This document shows, one piece after another, positions 46,535 to 58,534 of a DNA stretch of 64,000 nucleotides. The number at the start of each line of letters is the position of its first letter. Positions within the stretch are counted from its first letter, which is position 1. Origin of the DNA: Sphingobium sp. BYY-5 (lineage in GTDB: Bacteria; Pseudomonadota; Alphaproteobacteria; Sphingomonadales; Sphingomonadaceae); the NCBI RefSeq assembly GCF_022758885.1, contig NZ_JALEBH010000001.1, positions 558,001 through 622,000 on the forward strand. The letters are read 5' to 3'. The translations under genes were made by a program, and so were the position numbers. Below the pieces are notes generated by a model, which worked only from the letters and a program-made list of their open reading frames with translations, ran no database searches and had not been told where the DNA came from.

Positions 46535-48802
46535 TCAGCCTTCGCGCGCCACTTCCGCCGCGGCGATGGCGGTCAGGTTCAGGATGCCGCGCGACGTGAC
46601 GCCGGGCGTCAGCACATGGATCGGCTTGGTCAGGCCCATCAGCATCGGCCCGACCGTCGGCGAACTGGACGAAGCGGCGAGCGCCGTCAGCGTGATGTTG
46701 GCCGCGTCCAGATTGGGCATGACCAGCAGGTTGGCCGGCCCCTCGAACCGCGAATCGGGGATCAGCCGTTCGCGCAAGGCCTGGCTGAGCGCTGCGTCGG
46801 CGTGCATTTCGCCGTCCACCGCCAGTTCGGGCGCAATCTCGCGCACCAGCTTGAACGCCTTGCGCATCTTGCGCGCACTGTCGGTGTGCGACGCGCCGAA
46901 ATTGGAGTGGGACAGTAAAGCCGCGCGCGGGATCAGGCCGAAATGCCGGAGTTCGGCCGACGCCGCCAGTGTCATTTCGGCGATCTGTTCGGGCGTGGGG
47001 TCCGGCACCATATGGGTGTCGGTGATGAACAAAGCGCCCGCGTCCAGGATCAGGCCTGACAGCGCGTAGACGCGGCTATGGCCCGGCACCCGGTCGATGA
47101 TGCGCAGCACATGTTCGACCTGCCCCCAATATTCGGAGCGGCCGCCGACCAGCGCGGCGTCGACCCGGCCGGTGCGCAGCAGCATGGCGGCGGTCACGGT
47201 GGGGCGGCGATAGACATGGCGCAATATCTCGTCCGCTGGCACGCCCTTGCGCGCGGCGATGGCGCGATAGGCTTCCACCAGTTCGCCCATCACCAGATGG
47301 TCGGTTTCGGGATCGATCAGCTCGACATCCTTGTCGAGGTCTAGGCTAAGGCCCAGTTCGGGCAGCTTCTGTTCCAGGATGCGGCGGCGGCCGACGATCG
47401 TCGGCCGCACAATCCCTTCGTCCAGCGCGTCGCGAACAGCGCGTAACACGCGGTCATCCTCACCCTCGCCATAGGCGATGCGGCAGGCGCTGCCCCTGGC
47501 GGCCTCGAACACCGGCAGCATCAACTGGCCGGAACGGGTCGCCTGGCGGGTCAGGCTGCGCTTATATTCGTCCAGGTCCAGCGTCTTCTTCGCCACGCCG
47601 CTGTCCATCGCCGCCTTGGCGACGGCGACGGCGATCTCGCCGATCAGGCGCGGATCGAACGGGGTGGGGATGATATAGTCCGCGCCGAACACCAGCTTGC
47701 GCCCGCCATAGGCCTGGGCGACGCTGTCATGCGCGGGCATCCGGGCGAGGGCGGCGATGGCGTCGGCGGCCGCCACCTTCATCGCTTCGTTGATCTGCGT
47801 CGCGCCGACGTCCAGCGCGCCGCGGAAGATATAGGGGAAGCACAGGACGTTATTGACCTGATTGGGATAGTCCGACCGGCCGGTGGCGATGATCGCGTCG
47901 GGGCGCACTTCGCGCGCAGCCTCCGGGCGGATTTCCGGCTCCGGATTGGCGAGCGCGAAGATCAGCGGATTGGGCGCCATCAGCGGCAGCCATTCGGGCT
48001 TCAGCACGCCCGGCGCCGACAACCCCAGGAACAGGTTCGCGCCCGGCAGCACGTCGGGCAGGGTGCGGGCATTGGTGTTGCGGGCATAGCGCGCCATGTT
48101 GGGCAACATGCCCTCACGCCCGGCATGGATGACGCCGTCCTTGTCGGTCATGGTGACATTTTCGACCGGCAGGCCCATCGATACCAGCAGGTCGACGCAG
48201 GCCAGCGCCGCCGCGCCTGCGCCCGACGTCACCAGCTTCGCATCGGCCAGCGTCTTGCCCTGCAGCACCAGCGCGTTGCGCACGGCCGCCGCAACGACGA
48301 TGGCGGTGCCATGCTGGTCGTCATGGAAGACCGGAATGTTCATCCGTTCCTTCAGCCGCGCCTCGATCGCGAAGCATTCGGGCGCCTTGATGTCTTCCAG
48401 GTTGATGCCGCCGAAGGTCGGCTCCAGCAGGGCGACGGCATCGACGAACTTGTCCGGATCGGTAGTGTCGACTTCGATGTCGAACACGTCGATGTCGGCG
48501 AATTTCTTGAAGAGGACGGCCTTGCCCTCCATCACCGGCTTGGACGCCAGCGCGCCGATCGCGCCCAGCCCCAGTACGGCGGTGCCGTTGGAGATGACGG
48601 CGACCAGGTTGCCGCGCGCGGTATATTCCATTGCCTTGTCGGGATCGGCGGCGATCTCGACGCAGGGCGCCGCGACGCCGGGCGAATAGGCCAGCGCCAG
48701 ATCGCGCTGGTTCACCATGCGCTTGGTCGGCTCGATGCGGAGCTTACCGGGCTGGGGATAGCGGTGATAGTCGAGGGCGGCGCGGCGGGTGTTATCGTCC
48801 AT
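46535..48802 (-). CDS. maeB: NADP-dependent malic enzyme with phosphotransacetylase-like domain
   Basis: Oxidative decarboxylation of malate to pyruvate. The 755 residues consist of an N-terminal malic enzyme ([50 protein letters not shown]). A C-terminal region of about 320 residues resembles phosphate acetyltransferase ([41 protein letters not shown]). In this class the latter regulates by acetyl-CoA rather than catalysing. It is 27 bp after the LysR gene on the same strand. Confidence 0.95.
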   Translation of the reverse strand: MDDNTRRAALDYHRYPQPGKLRIEPTKRMVNQRDLALAYSPGVAAPCVEIAADPDKAMEYTARGNLVAVISNGTAVLGLGAIGALASKPVMEGKAVLFKKFADIDVFDIEVDTTDPDKFVDAVALLEPTFGGINLEDIKAPECFAIEARLKERMNIPVFHDDQHGTAIVVAAAVRNALVLQGKTLADAKLVTSGAGAAALACVDLLVSMGLPVENVTMTDKDGVIHAGREGMLPNMARYARNTNARTLPDVLPGANLFLGLSAPGVLKPEWLPLMAPNPLIFALANPEPEIRPEAAREVRPDAIIATGRSDYPNQVNNVLCFPYIFRGALDVGATQINEAMKVAAADAIAALARMPAHDSVAQAYGGRKLVFGADYIIPTPFDPRLIGEIAVAVAKAAMDSGVAKKTLDLDEYKRSLTRQATRSGQLMLPVFEAARGSACRIAYGEGEDDRVLRAVRDALDEGIVRPTIVGRRRILEQKLPELGLSLDLDKDVELIDPETDHLVMGELVEAYRAIAARKGVPADEILRHVYRRPTVTAAMLLRTGRVDAALVGGRSEYWGQVEHVLRIIDRVPGHSRVYALSGLILDAGALFITDTHMVPDPTPEQIAEMTLAASAELRHFGLIPRAALLSHSNFGASHTDSARKMRKAFKLVREIAPELAVDGEMHADAALSQALRERLIPDSRFEGPANLLVMPNLDAANITLTALAASSSSPTVGPMLMGLTKPIHVLTPGVTSRGILNLTAIAAAEVAREG

Positions 48803-48829
48803 GCGATGGGCCTTAGAGATTGCGTTCCG

Positions 48830-49735
48830 CTAGAGCAAGCCAGTGCGTTCCCATGGGGGCGTCGGCACGTAAAGCCCGGCGAGGAAATCGACGAAGGCGC
48901 TGATGCTGCGCGGCGGATTGGCCTGCGGCAGTTGCACCGCGAACAGGCCGACATCGGCGGACCCCTCATAGGCTGGCATTATCTGGCGCAGATCGCCGCG
49001 CACCAGCGCCTCGCTGATGTCCCAGAGTGATCGCAACGCAATGCCGCCGCCCGCCAGCGCCAGTTCGCGCACCAGTTCGCTGCTGTTGGTGCGTACATGG
49101 CTGCGCCCCTCGACCGTGACCGGCCCCTTGGGACCGACCAGCCGCCAGGGCATTTGTCCCTCCGCAGCGAGCAGCCGGTGCGCCTTGAGGTCGGCGATGC
49201 GTTCGGCTGTGCCGAACCGCTCCAGATAGGCGGGCGCGGCGCAGAGGATGCGCCGGTTGGTCGCCAGCCGCCGTGCAGTCAGGCCCGGCCCCGGATCGGC
49301 GGTGATGCGGATGGCCAGGTCCGCGCGGCTGTCGATCAGGTCGGCGAAATCGTCGGACAGGTCGACGCTCAGTTCCACCCTGGGGTGCGCATCCAGGAAG
49401 CGCTGGAGATAGGGCGCAAGGTGCATCCGCCCGAAGGAAGTCGGCGCAGTGACGCGCAACGATCCGGACGCCACCGCCGACGCGCCCGACACACGCCGTT
49501 CCGCCTCGTCCAGCGCCGCCAATATGCCGCGCAGGTCGGCGTGGAGCCGCTCGCCCGCCGGTGTCAGCGCCAGCCGCCGCGTGGTGCGATGGATCAGCTT
49601 CGCGCCCAGCCGTTCCTCCAGCCGCGCCAGTCGTTTGGACATCATGGCGGGCGAAACATGCATCCGCCGCCCCGCCGCCGCCAGCCCGCCTTCATCCACG
49701 ACGCGCACGAACAGTTCATGGTCGGGGTCCATCAT
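48830..49735 (-). CDS. LysR family regulator
   Basis: A 301-residue regulator with an N-terminal winged HTH (VRVVDEGGLAAAGRRMHVSPAMMSKRLARLEERLG) and a periplasmic-binding-like effector domain (LRVTAPTSFGRMHLAPYL, VDFLAGLYVP). Same strand as maeB, 27 bp upstream of it, and divergent from glcB. Candidate targets are these two genes. The effector is unknown. Confidence 0.9.
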   Translation of the reverse strand: MMDPDHELFVRVVDEGGLAAAGRRMHVSPAMMSKRLARLEERLGAKLIHRTTRRLALTPAGERLHADLRGILAALDEAERRVSGASAVASGSLRVTAPTSFGRMHLAPYLQRFLDAHPRVELSVDLSDDFADLIDSRADLAIRITADPGPGLTARRLATNRRILCAAPAYLERFGTAERIADLKAHRLLAAEGQMPWRLVGPKGPVTVEGRSHVRTNSSELVRELALAGGGIALRSLWDISEALVRGDLRQIMPAYEGSADVGLFAVQLPQANPPRSISAFVDFLAGLYVPTPPWERTGLL

Positions 49736-49779
49736 ATTCGTTCACCATAAGAATGACTGTCTTCGAATAATAGCGAATA
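49736..49779. promoter_or_regulatory. Candidate LysR operator
   Basis: The region between the LysR start and repeat A3 has several ATTCG/CGAAT half-sites: ATTCG at 49736, TTCGAAT near 49762 and GCGAAT near 49773. LysR proteins usually bind such interrupted dyads next to their own gene. Assignment is by position and pattern only. Confidence 0.35.
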
Positions 49780-49820
49780 TACGGCATAATGGGAATCGGT
49801 TATCTTCTCCCCTCATAGAT

Positions 49821-49909
49821 CGTCATTCCCGCGTAGGCGGGAACCCATCTCCCAACGTCGCGGCTATGGCCAAGGCCGGAGATGGATCCCCGCCTGCGCG
49901 GGGATGACG
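49821..49909. repeat. Inverted repeat, family A copy 3
   Basis: An 89-bp copy, CGTCATTCCCGCG to CGGGGATGACG with CCCATCTCCCAAC inside, in the divergent LysR-glcB region. Its right end lies 20 bp before the glcB start codon, so it sits in the glcB 5' leader or replaces promoter sequence. Confidence 0.9.
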
Positions 49910-49929
49910 GGGTAAAAAAGGAGTCGATC

Positions 49930-52032
49930 ATGATCGAAAAATCCGGCCTTCAGGTCGCCACGCCACTGGCCGATTTCATCGAGCAACGCGCGCTGCCCGG
50001 CACCGGCATCGCACCCGATGCCTTCTGGACAGGCGTTGCCGACATCTTCGCGCGCTTCGCACCGGAAAATGCGGCGCTGCTGCGCAAGCGCGACACGTTG
50101 CAGGCGCAAATCGACGGCTGGCACGAACAGCGCAAGGGCCAACCGCATGACGCCGCCGCCTATCAGGCCCATCTGCGCGACATCGGCTATCTCGTTCCCG
50201 AACCCGCGCCCTTCGCGATCGGCAGTGAGCATGTCGATGATGAAGTCGCCCGCATGGCCGGGCCGCAACTGGTCGTCCCCATCCTCAACGCCCGCTTCCT
50301 GCTCAACGCCGCCAATGCGCGCTGGGGCAGCCTCTATGACGCGCTTTACGGCACCGACGCGATCCCCGGCGCGCCCACCGGCAAGGGCTATGACGCCGCG
50401 CGCGGCGCGCAGGTTATCGCCTGGGCCAAGGCGTTTCTCGATGATGCCATCCCGCTGGCGAACGGTAGCTGGGCCGAGCTGTCGAGCGACGATATCGCGC
50501 TCGCCGACCCCGCGCAATTCATCGGTACGAGCGGGAAGGGCCGCCTGTTCCGCCATAACGGCCTGCATATCGAGGTCGTTTTCGATCGCGATCACCCTAT
50601 CGGCGCGACCGATCCCGCCGGCATCGCCGACGTCATCCTCGAATCCGCGCTGACCACCATCTGCGACCTGGAGGATTCGGTCGCAGCGGTCGACGCAGCG
50701 GACAAGGTTGCCGCCTACACCAACTGGCTGGGCCTGATGCGCGGCGATCTGACCGAAACCTTCGAGAAGGGCGGCAAGATGATGACCCGTGCGCTCAACC
50801 CCGACCGCGCCTATAGCGCGCCGGACGGCAGCGCCTTCACCTTGGCCGGTCGCAGCCTGTTGTTCGTCCGCAATGTCGGCCATCTGATGACCACGCCTGC
50901 CATCCGCCTCCCCAATGGCGAGGAAGCGCCCGAAGGCATATTGGACGGCATCGTCACCAGCCTGATCGCGCTGCATGACCTCAACGGCCGGAACGCCAAC
51001 AGCCGCGCGGGCAGCGTCTATATCGTTAAGCCCAAGATGCATGGGCCGGAGGAAGCCGCCTTCACCAACCGCCTGTTCGACGGGATCGAGGACATGCTGG
51101 GCATGGCCCGTCATACGATCAAGGTCGGCGTCATGGACGAGGAACGCCGTACGTCCGCCAACCTAGCCGCCTGCATCCACGCCGTCCGCGACCGCATCGT
51201 CTTCATCAACACCGGCTTCCTCGACCGCACCGGGGATGAGATGCACACGTCGATGCAGGCCGGTCCCATGATCCGCAAGGGCGAGATGAAGGCGAGTGAC
51301 TGGATTGCGGCCTATGAGGATCGCAACGTCCAGATTGGCCTTGCCTGCGGCCTGTCGGGCCGGGCGCAGATCGGCAAGGGCATGTGGGCCGCGCCCGATC
51401 GCATGGCCGACATGCTGGAGCAGAAGGTCGGCCACCCGAAAAGCGGCGCCACCACCGCCTGGGTTCCATCCCCCACTGCCGCGACGCTGCACGCGACCCA
51501 TTATCACCGCATCGACGTCTTCACCCGGCAGGTCGAGCGCGCGGCGGAAGGAATAGCGCCGCTGGACAAGCTGCTGACTATCCCGGTCGCGGTCGGCCGC
51601 AATTTCTCCGAAGAGGAGATCGCGCAGGAACTGGACAATAATGCGCAGGGCATCCTGGGCTATGTCGTCCGCTGGATCGACCAGGGGATAGGCTGTTCCA
51701 AGGTGCCCGACATCCATGACATCGGCCTGATGGAGGATCGCGCGACGCTGCGCATTTCCGCGCAGCATATGGCCAACTGGTTGCTGCACGGCATCTGTAC
51801 AGGCGAGCAGATCGACGCGGCCCTGACCCGCATGGCCGCCAAGGTCGACGCGCAAAATGCAGGCGATCCGCTCTATCAACCGATGAGCGGGCGGGAAGGG
51901 AAGAGCCTCGCTTTCCAGGCCGCCCGCGCGCTGGTGTTCGAAGGCGTCGCGCAACCCAGCGGTTACACCGAGCCGCTCCTCCACGCCTTCCGCGCGCAAA
52001 AGAAAGCGGAGGTCGAGTTGGAAATCGCGTAA
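49930..52032 (+). CDS. glcB: Malate synthase G
   Basis: Condenses glyoxylate with acetyl-CoA to malate. About 700 residues. The start at 49930 follows AAGGAG; an upstream in-frame ATG lies inside a repeat. Family landmarks are [42 protein letters not shown] with active-site acids, [12 protein letters not shown], and [14 protein letters not shown]. With maeB nearby, it suggests local coordination of C2/C4 metabolism. Confidence 0.96.
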   Translation: MIEKSGLQVATPLADFIEQRALPGTGIAPDAFWTGVADIFARFAPENAALLRKRDTLQAQIDGWHEQRKGQPHDAAAYQAHLRDIGYLVPEPAPFAIGSEHVDDEVARMAGPQLVVPILNARFLLNAANARWGSLYDALYGTDAIPGAPTGKGYDAARGAQVIAWAKAFLDDAIPLANGSWAELSSDDIALADPAQFIGTSGKGRLFRHNGLHIEVVFDRDHPIGATDPAGIADVILESALTTICDLEDSVAAVDAADKVAAYTNWLGLMRGDLTETFEKGGKMMTRALNPDRAYSAPDGSAFTLAGRSLLFVRNVGHLMTTPAIRLPNGEEAPEGILDGIVTSLIALHDLNGRNANSRAGSVYIVKPKMHGPEEAAFTNRLFDGIEDMLGMARHTIKVGVMDEERRTSANLAACIHAVRDRIVFINTGFLDRTGDEMHTSMQAGPMIRKGEMKASDWIAAYEDRNVQIGLACGLSGRAQIGKGMWAAPDRMADMLEQKVGHPKSGATTAWVPSPTAATLHATHYHRIDVFTRQVERAAEGIAPLDKLLTIPVAVGRNFSEEEIAQELDNNAQGILGYVVRWIDQGIGCSKVPDIHDIGLMEDRATLRISAQHMANWLLHGICTGEQIDAALTRMAAKVDAQNAGDPLYQPMSGREGKSLAFQAARALVFEGVAQPSGYTEPLLHAFRAQKKAEVELEIA

Positions 52033-52055
52033 CTTCCCCGTCACCCCCAACTTTC

Positions 52056-52083
52056 CCGTCATCCCCGCCTGCGCGGGGATGAC
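52056..52083 (+). repeat. Single hairpin related to family A
   Basis: CGTCATCCCCGCCTGCGCGGGGATGAC-like hairpin, one arm of the family A design, about 25 bp after the glcB stop codon. It may act as a transcript end. Confidence 0.65.
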
Positions 52084-52154
52084 ATGCTTTCGCTTGAACT
52101 TGGCAACCCTCCCATGCTGCGTTACCCCTCACCGATGCACAGCAGGGAGGTGGC

Positions 52155-52781
52155 ATGACCATCATCGTCCATCATCTGAACAACAGCCGGTCGCAACGCA
52201 TTCTCTGGCTGTTGGAGGAACTGGGCGAAGCCTATGAGGTCCGCCCCTATGAGCGCGACCGCAAGACGATGCGCGCGCCCAGGGAACTGCGCGCCATCCA
52301 CCCGCTCGGCAAATCCCCGGTGGTGGAGGTTGACGGCCATCGCCTGATCGAAACCGGCGCGATCATGGACTATCTGGTCGCCCGCGCCGACAATCGTTTC
52401 GGCCCGCCCGCCGACGCGGAAGGCGCGATCCGCTACCGCCAGTTCCTCCATTATGCCGAAGGGTCGATGATGCCGCCGCTGCTGGCGCTGCTCGTCCTGG
52501 GCAAGCTCGGTCTGCTTGGCCGCCCCGCGCGCCCGACGGTGCAGCGCATGTTGGACGATCATCTCGACTGGCTGGAAAGCGAACTGGCGACCCGTCCCTA
52601 TTTCGCGGGCGACAGCTTTACCGCCGCCGACATGATGATGAGCTTTCCGCTGGAGGCGTCCCGTTCGCGCGGGGGCCTGGACGAATCGCGCCCGCACCTG
52701 ATCCGCTGGCTGAACGAAATGCACGCGCGGCCCGCTTTTCAGGCAGCGCTCGAGACCGGGGGACATTATGCCTACGCCTGA
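52155..52781 (+). CDS. Glutathione S-transferase
   Basis: A 208-residue cytosolic GST. The N-terminal thioredoxin-like domain has HLNNSRSQRILWLLEELGEAYEV with the catalytic Ser, NPLGKSP-like HPLGKSPVVEVDGH and the glutathione contact ETGAIMDYLV. The C-terminal helical domain contains YFAGDSFTAADMMMSFPL. It overlaps the next gene start by 14 bp. Confidence 0.92.
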   Translation: MTIIVHHLNNSRSQRILWLLEELGEAYEVRPYERDRKTMRAPRELRAIHPLGKSPVVEVDGHRLIETGAIMDYLVARADNRFGPPADAEGAIRYRQFLHYAEGSMMPPLLALLVLGKLGLLGRPARPTVQRMLDDHLDWLESELATRPYFAGDSFTAADMMMSFPLEASRSRGGLDESRPHLIRWLNEMHARPAFQAALETGGHYAYA

Positions 52782-54027
52782 CCGCCGCACATTGTTGCGC
52801 TACGCCGCTGCGGGCCTCGCCACTGCTGCGATCAGCCCGCGCCTCTTCGCGCAGGAGAAGGCGGGCGAAGCGCTCAGGTCGATCATCGGCGATGTCGTGC
52901 CGATCGGCAGGGCCGAACGCGCCGACCGCCTTGCCCGCGCGCAAAAGGCGATGCAGGCGGCCGGCATCGACGCCCTGCTGGTCGAGCCGGGCGCGAGCCT
53001 CATCTATTATACCGGCGTGCGCTGGCACCGGTCCGAACGGTTGACCGCCGCCGTCATCCCGGCCAGCGGCGCGCCGCTGATCGTCTGCCCTTTCTTCGAG
53101 AAGCCCTCGATCGACGAATCGCTCGCCATCCCCGCCGAAGTCCGCGTCTGGCAGGAGGATGAAAGCCCCTATGCACCGATCGCCGACTTTCTGACCGCAA
53201 AGGGGCTGGCGAAGGGGCGTATCGGCATAGAAGAAACAGTCCGCTATTTCGCGGTCGACGGCCTCAAGGCCGCGCTCCCCGCCGCGACCCTGGTGAAAGA
53301 TCCCGTCACCCGCGCTATCCGTATGCGCAAGACGGCGGCCGAAATCGCCTTGATGCAGAAGGCTGCGGACGTCACCATGGCCGCCTATCGCTGGACCTAC
53401 CCGCAGGTGAAGGCGGGAATGGTCCCCGCCGACATCGGCGCGCTGATGAGCGCCGCGACGAAGCGGCTGGGTGGCGAGGTCGAATTCAACTTGATCCTGC
53501 TCGGCGAAGCGGCCGCCTATCCCCATGGCTCCGGCAAGCCGCAGGCGGTGCGCGCGGGCGAAGTGGTGCTGATGGATTGCGGTTGCACGGTCGAGGATTA
53601 TCAGTCCGACATCAGCCGCACCTTCGTCTACGGCGCCGCGCCCAATGCGCAGCAGCGCAAGGTCTGGAACGAGGTGTCGCAGGGCCAGAAGATCGCGATC
53701 GAAGCCGCAAAGCTGGGCGTTCCCGCCGGTTCGGTCGACGATGCCGTGCGCGGCTATTATCAATCGCTCGGCTATGGTCCCGGCTATGCGCTCCCCGGCC
53801 TGTCCCACCGCACCGGTCACGGCATCGGCATGGAGGGGCATGAGCCGGTCAACCTGGTCCATGGCGAAACCACCAAGCTGGACGTGGGCATGTGCTTCTC
53901 CAACGAACCAGGGCTTTACCTGCCCGGCACCATGGGCGTGCGCATGGAGGACTGCTTCCACATGACCGCGCAGGGGCCGCAATGGTTCTCGAAGCCGCCA
54001 GTGTCGATCGAGCAGCCGATCGGGTAA
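52768..54027 (+). CDS. M24 family Xaa-Pro peptidase, exported by Tat
   Basis: A 419-residue metallopeptidase. The N-terminus DRRTLLRYAAAGLATAAISPRL is a twin-arginine signal. The pita-bread domain shows the metal ligands: VVLMDCGCTVEDYQSDISRTF (two Asp), HRTGHGIGMEGHEP (His), SNEPGLYL (Glu) and RMEDCF (Glu). It likely removes proline-adjacent residues from peptides in the periplasm. Substrates unknown. Confidence 0.92.
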   Translation: MPTPDRRTLLRYAAAGLATAAISPRLFAQEKAGEALRSIIGDVVPIGRAERADRLARAQKAMQAAGIDALLVEPGASLIYYTGVRWHRSERLTAAVIPASGAPLIVCPFFEKPSIDESLAIPAEVRVWQEDESPYAPIADFLTAKGLAKGRIGIEETVRYFAVDGLKAALPAATLVKDPVTRAIRMRKTAAEIALMQKAADVTMAAYRWTYPQVKAGMVPADIGALMSAATKRLGGEVEFNLILLGEAAAYPHGSGKPQAVRAGEVVLMDCGCTVEDYQSDISRTFVYGAAPNAQQRKVWNEVSQGQKIAIEAAKLGVPAGSVDDAVRGYYQSLGYGPGYALPGLSHRTGHGIGMEGHEPVNLVHGETTKLDVGMCFSNEPGLYLPGTMGVRMEDCFHMTAQGPQWFSKPPVSIEQPIG

Positions 54028-54046
54028 AGGATACGGAAATAGGCAC

Positions 54047-54135
54047 CGTCATTCCCGCGAAAGCGGGAACCCATCTCCCAACCTTGCGCCTGCGGATATG
54101 GCAGGAGATGGGTCCCCGCCTTCGCGGGGATGACG
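54047..54135. repeat. Inverted repeat, family A copy 4
   Basis: An 89-bp copy, CGTCATTCCCGCG to CGCGGGGATGACG with CCCATCTCCCAACC inside, between the M24 peptidase gene and alaS. It lies about 65 bp before the alaS start codon. Confidence 0.9.
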
Positions 54136-54199
54136 AAAGTGAAAGTCGGGTTCAAATCCCCCGCTTGTGCGGCGGACCGCTTCTCACTAAATCGCCCCC

Positions 54200-56854
<2,655 letters not shown>

Positions 56855-56877
56855 TCGACGTCGCAGGCGGGATTAGA

Positions 56878-56991
56878 GTCGGATGACATTGGATTGATCC
56901 ACCTCGTCATTGCGAGCGTAGCGAAGCAATCCATTGTCGCAACATGGATTGCTTCGCTACGCTCGCAATGACGATATCAATGTCATCCGAC
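56878..56991. repeat. Nested inverted repeat, family D
   Basis: Outer 14-bp arms GTCGGATGACATTG / CAATGTCATCCGAC enclose a 69-bp hairpin (56905-56973), whose arms are the widespread CGTCATTGCGAGCGTAGCGA sequence and its complement, ending AATCCA. It lies between alaS and the convergent head-GIN gene and could end both transcripts. Confidence 0.88.
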
Positions 56992-56992
56992 G

Positions 56993-57715
56993 CTAATAGC
57001 TTTCCCCGCCGCACGATATTCGTCCCGTCCCGCGATTGTCGACGGTGCAGGCGGGCTTGCCGCCGACCGTCACGTCGCCTGATCCGGTTGCGACGATCTT
57101 TGCCGTCACATCCGCCGTCAGCACGATGCTGCCCGGCCCCTCATTGGTGATGCTTGCCTGCCGCGCGCGCAGCGGTTCGGCGGCGACGGCGCCCGGACCG
57201 CTGACCCGGATGTTCGCGACGCCCGCCCGCCCGGTCAGGATCGTGCGCCCGCCGCCCGCCAGCGTCAGGTCCAGCCGGTCGAGCTGAACATCGCCCACGC
57301 TGACATCGCCATTGCCGCCCAGCATGATCTGTCCGGACAACCCCTTCATCCGGTTGATCGCGATCGATCCGCCACCGGCCAGCACCACCCGCTCGATCAT
57401 GCCGGTCGACAGGCGCAAGGTGGCCGCGCCGCTGCTCTTCTCGCCCGCCCGCGCCCGGTCCATGCTGACGATCAGCAGCCGCCCCGACACATCGACCTTC
57501 AACCGGTCGAGCGCGCCCTGATCGCCTTCCGCGCGCGCCGACACGCCACCGCCGGTGGTCAGCACGACCGTGACGGGCGCATCCACACGGATCGCGTCGA
57601 AACTGGTGATGGTGTAGCCGCGTGTCGCCGCGCTGGCGGGCGCGGCGACGGCCAGGCCCGCCGCGATCAGGGCGCGCAGCGCGCCTCGCCCGACCCCATG
57701 ATGCTTTGCCTGCAC
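56993..57715 (-). CDS. Head-GIN domain protein (DUF2807), exported
   Basis: A 240-residue exported protein with a signal peptide (ALIAAGLAVAAPASAA) and a beta-helix-like domain of short repeats containing GGG/GSG turns (VVLAGGGSIAINRMKG, LTLAGGGRTILTG, VSGPGAVAAEPL). The C-terminus has two conserved cysteines (KPACTVDN and RISCGGE). It overlaps the preceding homologue by 49 bp. Function unknown. Confidence 0.85.
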   Translation of the reverse strand: MQAKHHGVGRGALRALIAAGLAVAAPASAATRGYTITSFDAIRVDAPVTVVLTTGGGVSARAEGDQGALDRLKVDVSGRLLIVSMDRARAGEKSSGAATLRLSTGMIERVVLAGGGSIAINRMKGLSGQIMLGGNGDVSVGDVQLDRLDLTLAGGGRTILTGRAGVANIRVSGPGAVAAEPLRARQASITNEGPGSIVLTADVTAKIVATGSGDVTVGGKPACTVDNRGTGRISCGGESY

Positions 57716-58410
57716 TGCGCTTTGCCTTTCACCGTGACGTTGCCCGATCCCAGGATGTTGATATTGAATGGGCCGTCCGATGCAAAGGCGGCATCACCTG
57801 ATCCCAGGATCGATACCTTGCCCTGTCCGGCCTTGAGGCCCGTACCGGAGAAATTCCCTGATCCGGTCACGGAAATGTCCGCCGTCTCCGCGGCTCCTGC
57901 GATGCTCAGGTCGCCCGATCCGGTGATCTCGGCCTTCAGCGCGCTAACATTGGCCGCCGCGATCTTCAGATTGCCTGATCCCGTCAGATCGGCGGTGAAA
58001 GAGGCGCCATCGGCGTGATCGACGTCGACATTGCCTGATCCGGTCGCATCGACGCTGTTGATCGTCGGCATCGAAACGCGGATGGTGGCGCCGCGATCAT
58101 CGCTCCAGCTCATGCCGAACCGCTTCTTGCGCCCGATTTCCAGCCTGTCGCCATGAACCTTGATCTCCAGCCGATCGAGCACCTTCTGGTCTCCTTCGGC
58201 ACGCACCGAAAAGTCGCCGCGCGTCACGATCACATTATCCGGTCCGGTCGCCTCGATCGCCGTAAAGTCCTTGAGTCGGGCCCATGACGATGGATTGGCG
58301 GACGGGGCTTCGCTCCGGTCATGAGTCCCTCCGGATTCCCGCGAACAGGCGGCGGGCACCAGGGCGAGGGAGGCGATCAGCACAGCGGGGGTGAGGGCGG
58401 TTCGACGCAT
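57667..58410 (-). CDS. Head-GIN domain lipoprotein (DUF2807)
   Basis: About 247 residues. The start at 58410 (ATG ATG) follows AGGAG. Signal peptide with a lipobox cysteine in LVPAACSRE. The mature domain is built of about 20-residue repeats each ending in a TGSGN/D or LGSGN turn (NVDVDHADG, NLKIAAANV, DLSIAGAAE, NFSGTGLKA). Its DNA shows matching CCTGATCC direct repeats. C-terminal cysteines match the downstream homologue. The product is probably a surface or periplasmic beta-helix. Confidence 0.87.
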   Translation of the reverse strand: MRRTALTPAVLIASLALVPAACSRESGGTHDRSEAPSANPSSWARLKDFTAIEATGPDNVIVTRGDFSVRAEGDQKVLDRLEIKVHGDRLEIGRKKRFGMSWSDDRGATIRVSMPTINSVDATGSGNVDVDHADGASFTADLTGSGNLKIAAANVSALKAEITGSGDLSIAGAAETADISVTGSGNFSGTGLKAGQGKVSILGSGDAAFASDGPFNINILGSGNVTVKGKAQCRQSIMGSGEARCAP

Positions 58411-58534
58411 CATGGTCTCCTGTAACTGTATTGCCAATATAATACACAATCTTCGTGGCGGTTCCAAGCCCCCTTGTTCGTTGCGCGTAAAAAGCCATGA
58501 TAAGCTACTGGATTCATAAGGGGGGTCTTTTCCG

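Noticed and set aside
54143..54175. tRNA fragment (GGGTTCAAATCCCCC looks like a T-arm)
   Set aside because: No acceptor, D or anticodon arm can be built around it, because a family A repeat lies immediately upstream. It may be a chance match or a remnant.
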